Assembly: GCA_032207245.1 (NCBI GenBank)
Contig: CM063503.1
Location: 108,860,502 to 108,924,501, forward strand
Direction: 5' to 3'
Source of the DNA: Pardosa pseudoannulata
Lineage: Eukaryota > Arthropoda > Arachnida > Araneae > Lycosidae
DNA length: 64,000 nt
The notes under the pieces are model-generated. The model was given only the letters and a program-made list of their open reading frames with translations, was not told the origin of the DNA and did not search any database. The position numbers and the translations under genes were made by a program. Numbering within the stretch: the first letter of the stretch is position 1; the number at the start of each line of letters is the position of its first letter. This document shows, in pieces, positions 53,903 to 64,000 of this stretch.

Positions 53903-54029
53903 CAATAGGAGCCTTTACATCAAAGAAATACTTCTGATTTCGTTTTGAGTGGATGGTTTTACAACTGATAAAACATATTTGTGGATGCTTCTTAGTACAT
54001 TGGAACAGGATAGCTGTCTCACCTAAAAA
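53903..54029 (+). ncRNA. Candidate non-coding exon (127 bp)
   Basis: Bounded by a good acceptor (CTTGTCTTCACATTGCAG ending 53902) and a perfect donor core (GTAAGT at 54030-54035). All three plus frames contain stops. If spliced it would be a UTR or long non-coding RNA exon. No conservation or expression information can be seen. Confidence 0.3.
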
Positions 54030-54035
54030 GTAAGT

Positions 54036-56573
54036 TAGTGTTATGTAACTAGACGATAGATTTTCAATTTTTTATAATTATGTTATACTTTTAGAGAGTA
54101 TTTTAAAAAGTGTTAAAAAATGTTCATTACGTAGTTATTTCAGAAGCAAAAATACTTTACGGGGTGTAGGAACAACATACATGGTCAAACTATCGATGTT
54201 TTTAAATGGTACATTAATACACTAACCTGTCTAAATATGCTTGTAGAAATTTATGTATGTATTATCATTACTTATATAATTTCATTCATAAGGTTTTTCA
54301 ATGAAATGAAAACTTTAAATGGCTTTTTTACCATGCTTTTATTCTTAAAATTCCTGCATTAAAGTACTAAGGAATATTTTTAAATTTAAGGTACAGGTGT
54401 TAACTTTATCATAAAATATTTCTAAAGGGTATAAAATAAAACTGTGAATGGAATTAAAACTAAGTTGCTTTTTTTAATACAAATTTATACAAGAATGGGA
54501 CATGATTGATCCCTTTGTTGCAATTTCAGTAAAAAAAGGAAAGTTATAAAATTCAATTCTAGAAAAAACTGAATATCCATGTACAGTCATGTGTGCAAAG
54601 CTTTATAAGCTATAGAAGAGATCAAATATTATTAGTTTAAAGAGTTACAAGCATTAAAACAAGTGTATAATAAAAATATTTTTTAATTTTTTATAAAGTT
54701 AATGTTTTTATTAAATTAATTATTTAAACAATCTTTACTTGCCTGATTATAATTAAAAATATATCAAAAATACAAAGCAATAAAATAGTTTCCTGTAACC
54801 CTTGAAAAAAAAATGAAAGACAGCCATATCCTCTTAAAAATATATTTAAATAATAATTTAGAAATTATCGATCTTAGCAATGTTGTTCGTTCACAAATAA
54901 CTGGGGAATTATTTAAAACTTTGATACTTTAGATATTTTTCTATTTTGCATTTCTATTTTTCTGCTTGAAATTTATTTTTGATTAGATGTTGGATGCTAG
55001 AAATTTAAAGCAAAATCATTGCTTAGTATTCACCAAAACTTGAATTGATATAAAAGCTATTTTATCGAAGCTGTGCAAGATATGAAATTTTACAGCAGTG
55101 AAATATACTAATCTTCTTAATTCCTGAAGCAATGCAACATTTAAAATCCTATCATTTTAACAGAATGTATGATCATGTAAAATTTATATGTCTGAAAGTC
55201 CCATCTTGTGGTCGGGGACCGGAGAGAGTTGTTCCACTTCGTGGAAGATTTATTAATCTGTAGTTTTAGTTGACTTCATTGTACCCAAGCTAAAATAGCT
55301 AAACAATTCTAGGACTCATTCAGGATATCTGTGTTGAAATATACGTTAAATTTTATCAAGAGTTACAATTAAATATTTACTAAATTCCAATGAAAACAGT
55401 TATTTCGCATTCACTGTATGTAGGATAAACTAGCTGTTTTTTAAAATTTACGGAAGATATGATTGCACAATTAGATCATATTTTGAAATATCGCATGAGA
55501 AAAATCTCTGCTTTTATTAGGTCTTTTCCTTCACGAATATAAAAAAAAACTCGGTAATTGTAATACATACAATTATGTTCACCAGATAGTTTTTTACTTA
55601 CTATGTATCTTTAAACCTCATTATTAATAAAAAAGTAGCATTTTTTATTTTAGAAAATATATAAGGAAAGTCTAATGGGAAACGTTCTTTTTCTTCCCTC
55701 TAAAAAAATTAATAGTTTCCTAAAAAGTTTTCCTAGTTAAATTTTCTAAAAAATATAAGTTTTCTAAAATATATAAGAACTCTAAAAATATGAAGAAAAT
55801 TAATTTGTTTTAAAGATAAAAATGCCCTAATTAATAGAGGTAAGTCGAAAGACTTTACTATTTGTATTTTTGAGTACACGTGGAATCTTGTAACATTTAT
55901 TTAATTCAGTTCTCCCTTACATATAATTAATTGGATGAATTAGAATTGTATATTATACCAACGGATTAATTTAGGACTTTTTAATATGCTTAAGGGAACG
56001 ATGTATTTTTATCCTGCCGTAAATGCAAAATATTTTACACATATTTGAATCTTTTTATAAATGCATACGATAAATGCGTAATTAAAAGTACTGAGTGTAG
56101 CTAGCCGAACTATTTAAATGTTTAAAATATCGCTAGCTTTATATATATTATAAATAATTACGTAGTTTTAAAATAATTTTTTCGAGTACTTTTTACTCAG
56201 TCTTTGAACTACATTTTATCTCTGCAAGTAGAATATCTAGGGATCAAATAACACAATTAATGTAAATTTTATTTTGTATTAAAAATACTGCTGTAAAATA
56301 TAATTTCAATTGAAATTTATTAAATTTCCAATTTAGTAGAGGGTAAAAGAACATTACTTAAAAGTGAAAAAAAAACGTAATATTGTTCCAAATTTAAAGG
56401 AAAAATTTTAATTGTAATTAATAATATTAATTGATACAATATAGTGTAAGGTATAGTAATAATAATAATAATAAATTTTAATTCCACAATATTTCAAAGC
56501 TTTATTCAAAATTCACTTTGTAATTGCGTGCATGTTACAAAGAGAAAATTTTGAAAAACATTTCTTTTAATTT
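54036..56573. other. AT-rich stretch, no firm feature
   Basis: A hairpin TTCCAC-TTC-GTGGAA at 55232-55246 lies in a small GC-richer patch (55195-55260). A GTAAGT at about 55841 has no clear paired acceptor. Confidence 0.45.
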
Positions 56574-56637
56574 ATCCTTTTTAATTTAAAAATTATTATA
56601 TATTATTATATATAATAATTTTTAAATTAAAAAGGAT
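56574..56637. repeat. Perfect inverted repeat, 30-bp arms
   Basis: Arms 56574-56603 and 56608-56637 are exact complements around TATT. They begin and end with ATCCTTTTT / AAAAAGGAT. Two further AATCCTTTT/AAAAGGATT pieces follow (56659-56682 and about 56688-56697). Confidence 0.97.
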
Positions 56638-56697
56638 TTTTAATTTGAAAATTTATTAAATCCTTTTTTATATAAAAGGATTATTATATCCTTTTTA

Positions 56698-57261
56698 AAA
56701 TAAAAATATTAGTATTAAAAAATTAAATGATCATTTAATTAAAAATGCTATTAAGTTACATTTATGGTAATAAATGTTTACAGACTAAAAAAAATTCATA
56801 AAAGACTATTTTAAAATATTATACTTATGTACAATATCTGGAACAAGTAGAGGGTCATTTAGACAGAAAATTTGGGGAATGACCGTGGGATTTCAATTCG
56901 AAGCTCAGTATATAATTATCGTAAACTAAAAATGTAGTATTTATGTGTTTAGAACAAAATTCTGTATCTAATGTACTAAAATTTAAGAAAATAATGATTT
57001 TTGACTGTTTTAAATATGCACTGTCCATTTAATATGAATTAATTCTGAAGCAACGATTTTTCTTCTTGATTAATTCTTAAAGATTTGGTCATATTTAAAC
57101 CCAGAAAGAATATTACTTTCCTGTAAGTTACTTTCTAAGATGAATTAATCTGAAATAACTATCGTAACATTTTCTATTCCTTTATCCCTTGGAGGTAAGT
57201 TGAAAAGGATTAATCTGTAGGAGAAATAACAAGGTAGGTTTCTTTTTACTCATTCTACTAG
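56698..57261. other. AT-rich stretch with a consensus donor
   Basis: CTTGGAG followed by GTAAGT at about 57194 is a strong donor; its acceptor is unclear (TTTCTAAG near 57140 is possible). Nothing else recognised. Confidence 0.3.
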
Positions 57262-57292
57262 GATGTGCATACAGAAACATTTCTTAAAAAAG
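57262..57292 (+). other. Candidate 31-bp micro-exon
   Basis: TTTCTTTTTACTCATTCTACTAG (acceptor) and AAAAAAG then GTAAGA (donor) bracket about 31 bp. Two of three frames are open, one starting at ATG (MCIQKHFLKK). The signals are good, but AT-rich DNA yields such pairs by chance. Confidence 0.25.
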
Positions 57293-57585
57293 GTAAGATT
57301 TCTTTCATTTGCTTCATACTTTTATTGTGAAACTAAATATTGTGAATTCATCACATTTTATTGGATTATACTAGGAAATAACATAGAAAAGTGTTGGAAA
57401 AGTTTAAATAGATAATCTTTGAAGTGTAGAATTAAATTATGAATTTATACTTTTCTCCTTTATTATGGACAGTTAGACATTAAAAAATATATACTATACA
57501 AATTAGTTTACGCAATTAAATTTCTATTAGGTGAACATGGATGAATTAACTCATATTAACATACACACATACATTAAAGAAATAA

Positions 57586-57589
<4 letters not shown>
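57293..57589. other. AT-rich stretch, no feature seen
   Basis: Nothing recognised. Confidence 0.5.

Positions 57590-57668
<79 letters not shown>
57590..57668. repeat. (TA)n microsatellite
   Basis: Uninterrupted TA followed by CATGTGTGTG. Confidence 0.98.
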
Positions 57669-57671
<3 letters not shown>

Positions 57672-59562
57672 GTGTGTGGTTAATATGGACAGTATGTATA
57701 AGCATCGGTAAGTATTTGAAATTATCTCTCCACTTGGTAAATTATTGAATACTATTATTTTAATCGGTTTGTGTGCATATTCACCGTAACTTAATTGCGA
57801 ATATTATAAAAGTCCCAAACTTTACCAAAATTCTTCCTTTTTTCACAGCCGTTTGTTTTCCATCATTATATACTAACGCTTTAAAAGTCACGAATCACGA
57901 AATAGCCAATAATTCTAGTATAGGTAATAAAGATACATTGGAAAATGACCCTCCACTTGAAGTTAATTTTTAGATTTATAAAGGGTATATATCAGTGGTT
58001 ATTTTAATAAGGCAAAAACAAATAAGACAAAATAGACTAAGTGCTAAAAATGTTTAAATTTCCAGGCAAAGAAAATGTAGAATGTTTTAAATCTTGAATT
58101 GCTTATTGGTAAAATTGGTAGAGTCGTGGGTACCAAACGTTCGTACAACAAAATATTATCATTGAAATTTATTACTGGCGTTATTCCAAGTTGGTGTTTT
58201 ATCAGTGAGGAATAAATCTTGGTTAACTTTCCCAATTGTAGACCAGAAATCATTTCAAAAAATGCATTAAAACATTCATTTTCCTTGAAGATATTCCTGA
58301 TAGAGCAATATTGCCGTAGGAATGCATTAGGAAATCATCTTTCTCCTGATAAGTAATATCACCGATGTGTTTGAAAGGGATAGTGTAATCCTGAAAAGTA
58401 GAAATATTAAAAAAAAAAGAAAAATTTGAAATTCTACCTGGTATTATTGCTCAATACATCTTAATAAGTAAGCTCAAATTTTTTACTGAGTTGTAGTAGT
58501 ATCAATAAACGTTATTTGGAAAATGTTTTTTTTTAATTCTGTAGAAAGTGAGATTACTTTGCTTTCTTTTTTAATTGTTTTGTATAAGTATCTAATACCA
58601 AAATTATTTTCTCTACTTAAGCTATTCATTCGACAAGAAAGATATGCTAGTCCTATATTCGAATAACTTTCAGCTCTGTTCATGAGTAAAAGAAATTTCT
58701 TTTTAATTCAACATTATGTTTTTTTTTTGTTTTCTTCTGGCTCAGTCAGTCAAAGCATTTATTACGTTCACTATTACATCTAGAGGCTCATATACTTCTC
58801 ATCATACTTCTTTAGAGATTTATCTACCATAAAATTTTTCAATATATTTTCCTCTAGTGCTTTACATACATAAAACTTTATATCCGTCACATTGAAATGC
58901 TCCGGTAAAGATTTTTCACAACACAGAATATTTTGAAATATTTCAGTCATTTTTCTCGGTAATGAAAGATTTTGTTAATTAGATTGAAATTTTTAAACAT
59001 TAAGTCTTTGAAGTTATTAAGAATATCTTTAGTTAAAATTTAAGAGTTTGTTCAGAGAAATAGTTTTGTAATGTATAGACTCTGAAAATTTTATATGTAT
59101 GCAACACAATATGCTAAATATAGATAAGAATACCTGTATGGATTAAGGTCTGAAGCTTAGAGAAGAAGGTATATAGGAATTGTAACCTCCCCCAACACCC
59201 ACACACTCGAATTACTGTACATACACATAATAAATGTAAGGCTTTATGTATTAATTTTGAAATATATGTGAAATAAAGAGAATTTTACAACTGAAAAATA
59301 TCTCGCTATGCTTCTCGACAAAATATGAGAAAGAGAAATTTTGTAATTAGAGCTACAAAAATTCTAATTACTAATAATTTTTATTTAACTATATGATGTT
59401 TTATTGAGAAAGATTTAAAACCCCCTAAAACAAGGGGTTTTTAAGTGCAGTTCATATCTGTAATGCATTTAAACTCATAGTATCTAAAAAGCATTTTTGT
59501 CTGCTATGGAATTAAGTTAAAACATTAGATGTTAAATGTGATTTTTTTCTAATGTCATACAT
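57669..59562. other. AT-rich stretch, no feature seen
   Basis: Frames of 66-69 codons (57773-57973 plus, 58044-58253 minus, 58483-58683 minus) show no recognised motif. Confidence 0.5.
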
Positions 59563-59690
<128 letters not shown>

Positions 59691-61765
59691 ATAGCGCTTC
59701 TTTGTAAAAGTTTTCTCTTAAAGGCTATATTGATGAAATATTATAGCAGTACTTGAGACATTTATCTGTATCGTGTGACTTTCTTGTATTAAAATATTAC
59801 AAAATGGAATTTTTGTGTTCCCTCTTCTATACAAATTAATGATGATTGAATTTTCATAAAGTAAGATTTATTAGTTTTTTATGATAGCATTTATAGTTTT
59901 AGCATTGTTGTTCCAGAAAGCATTTTTATTCAATTTTATTTTAAATATCTGGTTAGTGAATATGTTTTTTATGAATTAAAACTTAAATGCGATTTTTCTG
60001 TTGTTAATATGTGTTTACGTGTGCATACAACAGAGATCAGTAACTACTATTTATCTTTAGCTATTTATGCTGAATTAAATAATTAACCCCAAAGCAGTAA
60101 AATCCTGGTTAGGACTGACGTTTTTTAGAATTATTTTTATTTTAGAACCAAAATATTTAATTTTTGTTGTAAATTTAACCATGTCATTTCGCTATTAAAG
60201 AAAATGTATATTTTGAATTTCGTTTAATACTCTTCGCTATTTTAGAAATTATATATATGATCTTGTATTTTTTTCAAAAATTTTTATTTTTTAAAAGAAT
60301 AGGAAATATATCTATAGTGATAATATCAGAATCTAAAATTCACAATAAAACCTAAAATTCACTGTAAATTTGGTTACTAATTTAAATTTAACTAATATTT
60401 CAAAATCGAAAGCAATAAATTGTTATTAATTTGTACTACCAAACGGTGTGTTTATTCTTTGTAATATATTTAATGACTGCTGATTAGTTGATATATATTA
60501 GTGGATATCAGGGAGAAGTTTATGTTCAAGCTAAATTTATTTCAATATTAAATAACATTAATATTAGTTTTATGATATCCTCTATTTTTGCGATAGAATT
60601 GAACTTAATGTAGCCGTAAGCATAGTTATATTAATCATATAAGAGATATGAAACTGCAATAAAATCTAATAATATTTCCTAAAAATTTTATCACTAAATC
60701 AAATTTAGACCTGAGATTTAAGAAGAGAAAACAATAAAATAACAAACCTTTATTTTCTTTACTGAGATTTTTTGCGTTGTTTTGTTTGCATTTTGAAGTA
60801 CATAAGACATTAAATCTAAAGGAAAAATACGACCTAAGCTAAGGAAGATTTTTCAGTCTCTCCACTCTGATGTTGTGCTCCAAATTTATTGTCGGTGCTT
60901 TGTCTGCGAAGTGATTTTTTAAAATTAGAAAGCAATAAAAAGAAATTCTCCACTTCGTTTGAATAAGCATGAAAAATTGAATGCACTCTGATGGTCAGGA
61001 AATAAAAGAAAAATCATTGTTAAGGAAATGCAAACTTTGCAGTATTTGAATCCTAAGCTTCAAATAAACTACCTATGTTTTCGTGTTTCTTTTGAATTTC
61101 TTAAAGTCATTTTATTTTATTTTTTAGCAACATTTTCCATTTTTTCCCTTTTTTAATGGGTGATATAAGTGCTGATCATTTATTTCTTTGAATCTGTAAT
61201 GAATTATCCAAATGACATAATGCACGAAATACATTTTTCTATAAAATAATTTTCCTCCACGCATGGTAGATTAAAACAATGTTTTTTGATTTTTATTCTT
61301 TTTATTGTATAACAAGCAGTATCGATACATATATGAAAGATTAAAATTATTCTTTTTTTTTGGGATTTCTACATAACTTTCTTGTGTTATTTGTATTTTT
61401 CAAAATAAATATATTTGGTTTCCCCAAATCTCAATTAAAAAAATATTCGTAAATGGATAGCTTTGGAAATAAATTTTTACAGTATTTATGCACCAATAAA
61501 AGAGTTGTCATGTATGGGTTCTGCGTACCAAGTATATCTTTAAAATACTTTATAAATAATACATTTAATAAAGTAAACACTCAAATATTAAATATAATTG
61601 CACGATAAAATAAAATATATTTTATTCAGATAATATGGTACAATAGGAGGAGGTGATGTGAGATTAGGTACATTTAGAATTCAGACACATTATTTCATTC
61701 TCCATAGTGTACTTAATTATTAATATTTTTGTAGAAATAACTTTATTCTCTTATCTATCAATTTT

Positions 61766-61767
<2 letters not shown>
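59691..61767. other. AT-rich stretch, no feature seen
   Basis: Nothing recognised on either strand. Confidence 0.5.

Positions 61768-61798
<31 letters not shown>
61768..61798. repeat. Short (TA)n microsatellite
   Basis: About 30 bp of TA. Confidence 0.97.
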
Positions 61799-61800
<2 letters not shown>

Positions 61801-62410
61801 AAAGTGGCTATATTTTGTCCTACATTTCTAATAAAGTATTTAAACTTTATTACGACTTTGAATTACTTTATAATTTCTTTTCCTAATGAAAGACGTACAA
61901 GAAGAATGCAATCATAAAAAATATTTCATATCGTTGCAATAAATTGGTTTGGGAATCATTTGTTTAGATTCTGATTAAAGAATTTTCTTTTCTGAAATGT
62001 TGTCAATATTCTAACAGAAGAATAAAATTATAACAGTTATAATTCGCAATCTTTAATGTAGATGCTATGAAAGAAATATATTTTAACCCACTTCAATACA
62101 AATGTTATTACGATTAAGAAATGTTTTTGAGCCTTTAAAACAAACACACATATATAGTTTCCTATACATATATAAGCATTATAACCAGTTTCATTTAATT
62201 TCAAAAACAAATTTATACTTTACGTTATTCATGATTTGTAAGACCAGCGTTTCTCAACCATTTTTGGCTCACGTACAACTGGTTGTTCATTTTTGCTAAA
62301 TTGTACCAATTGTACGTTGTAAAAATGATTGTATTTTGTGACCATTCATTCACATCTTATAATGAGTTAAATTCATTGAATCACGTCTAATGCCGGATTA
62401 TAAAGTCACT
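61799..62410. other. AT-rich stretch, no feature seen
   Basis: A 65-codon plus frame at 62102-62299 has no motif. GTACAACTGG and TTGTACGTTG near 62271-62320 are faint mutual echoes. Confidence 0.45.
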
Positions 62411-62453
62411 GTAAAACACACACACATAAGTGTGTTTTTGTGTGTTTGTGTTT
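62411..62453. repeat. (CA)n / (TG)n inverted microsatellite
   Basis: AACACACACACACATAAG is followed by GTGTGTTTTTGTGTGTTTGTG, a small fold-back of CA against TG. Confidence 0.9.
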
Positions 62454-64000
62454 TTTTTTTCAAAGACTCATACTTACCTACTATTTTGTCATATTTCGTA
62501 TACTAATAAATGGATTTAATAAGAACACAAAATTATAAAATACATTTCATTTGTTTTCTTATCATATTTAAATATTAAATAAAAATTAATGATATCCTTG
62601 TACATGTTTCGAAGGACATCGGTTTTGGAAATTTGGTTCTAAAGATGAAAAGTTGCCAGGCGATTGCCCTAGTTTCAATCATTAAATGTACATAATAACA
62701 ACTTTGCTGTACAGTATTTATTATTAATTAAAAAAATTATTAATTATAGGAAAAAAACGTTTCTATAATATTTTTTTCATTTAATATATTTTATTTTCTA
62801 TATCCATTGTTATGGATTATATTTCGTGTACCACCAATGTTACGCATACCACAGTTTGGGTTACTCTGCGTAACGCAATCGATTTTCACTCCAATTAGCA
62901 AAAATTAACTGACAAACATGAAATAATAAAGAGCCTTTGTTTTATTTTTGTGAATGGGTAGGTGGGAATTTCATATTTTCACATGATATATTATTATTAA
63001 AGAGTCCGAAATGGGAAAGTATTTTAACTTTGTATATGATTTAAAATTGTAATATGCAATGGTTATTTATACATAAATTGGTCTGAGATAAAATTTGTTA
63101 GATTCGCGAGTTCGCAAACAGAGAAACACACTTGCATAATTATTTATTTCTATATCTTTTTAATGGAAAAGAATTTGAAGTATATTATCCATTATGAAAA
63201 CCTAGATATACTAGGTCTCCTGTTTCACAAATAGATGTTATTTTAAACTTTCATCATTGTAATTTGCATCTTTGTTGCACCTTGTTTTTTTTTCAATTTT
63301 TTTAAAGCAATTTTTTATACCCAACATCTTCAATCGGGTAAAATGATTATTTTAATTTTTAGTTTATATCCATCAAAACTAAAATCTCTAGTGTAAAGAT
63401 AAAATTTCTTTCTGTTACAGTTTTATAAGGTAATAATGCATTTTTAATCAAGTCTAAAATAAAAGAAAATTAATATTATTAGGTGAAATTTGATCCCCCG
63501 CTTCTGAGCATATTTGGTGCTGCTTATGACATACCTTTATGATGTATTTATAAGGCTTATACTATCAACCGATAGGAAGAGAGAAAAAATCAATTTCCAT
63601 GAACATGAAGGTAGCATTAAATCCTTTTTAAGCATTCATCTTAATCCTAGCAGCAAAAACCAGAAAAAAGTAACTGTGGGTTTTTTCATCACATAATCTT
63701 AATTAAAAATATTTAATACCTATCGTAAGTATTAAATTTAAGATATAGCTCGACTGACGGAAATATGTTACTTTTTCTGCTGTGAATATACTGTTTTTAG
63801 AAAAAAACCCACTAATTTCGTTTACGATAATTTTACTCTGATTAAAAGAATTCATTTAATGTGCTATGCATGGACATCAATATTCATTAAAAGTAATGTA
63901 TCTTTGTAGTTTCAATTTTGGAAGTTTAATGAAATTTACATTTTTTATGAAATGTAACTGTAAAAATCAGAAATGACATACAAATGTATTTTTCTTAGAT
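62454..64000. other. AT-rich stretch, no feature seen
   Basis: A 60-codon plus frame at 63514-63696 lacks motifs. Nothing else recognised to the window edge. Confidence 0.5.

Overview
The window looks like non-coding, AT-rich nuclear DNA from an animal, most likely an invertebrate. Base composition is strongly AT-skewed. Nearly twenty long (TA)n or (CA)n/(TG)n arrays are scattered through it. There is a tRNA-derived SINE with a good pol III box B, LTR-like and MITE-like elements, and several exon-like segments bounded by GT/AG signals. I see no bacterial or phage operons, ribosome binding sites, CRISPR array, rRNA or functional tRNA gene. Cephalopod and arachnid genomes both have this texture, but the sequence alone does not decide the clade. 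Nearly all long open frames are artefacts of microsatellites (Tyr/Ile from TA, Phe/Leu from the complement of AAAAGT-type repeats) or of a 99-bp tandem repeat whose length is a multiple of three.

Layout. 1-7.4 kb: AT-rich DNA with (TA)n arrays, two copies of repeat family A, a 0.36-kb tandem duplication and two GC-richer unidentified segments. 7.4-20 kb: mostly featureless, with a MITE at 8.9-9.1 kb, family B copy 1 at 11.3 kb, and small tandem duplications at 13.0 and 14.6 kb. 20.0-21.9 kb: a nearly identical 939-bp tandem duplication carrying an exon-like segment that resembles the start of a CUB domain; the second copy is frameshifted. 22.3-25.1 kb: (TA)n arrays alternating with family B copies, a SINE-body fragment and an LTR-like promoter segment. 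25.4 kb: a 52-bp near-perfect palindrome centred on a pogo/Tigger-like transposase motif. 27.8-29.8 kb: an unidentified GC-richer block and family A copy 3 between (TA)n arrays. 30.4-33.8 kb: two copies of a diverged repeat, one of them split. 35.3-39.7 kb: two paralogous blocks in which opposite microsatellites have expanded. 39.96-40.71 kb: a SINE with a six-unit 99-bp minisatellite at its 3' end. 44.8-45.1 kb: a piggyBac-type MITE with TTAA duplications. 50.0-51.4 kb: a nested tandem triplication. 53-57.3 kb: AT-rich DNA with several splice-signal-bounded candidate exons and a 30-bp-arm hairpin. 57.5-64 kb: AT-rich DNA with microsatellites only.

The main organising principle is the link between interspersed elements and (TA)n arrays. 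Families A and B have LTR-like features (TG...CA ends, AATAAA or a variant near one end, a TATA-like site in B). All three A copies and two of three B copies touch TA arrays. This suggests targeting to (TA)n, or elements that carry or seed microsatellites. No confirmed protein-coding gene can be assigned.
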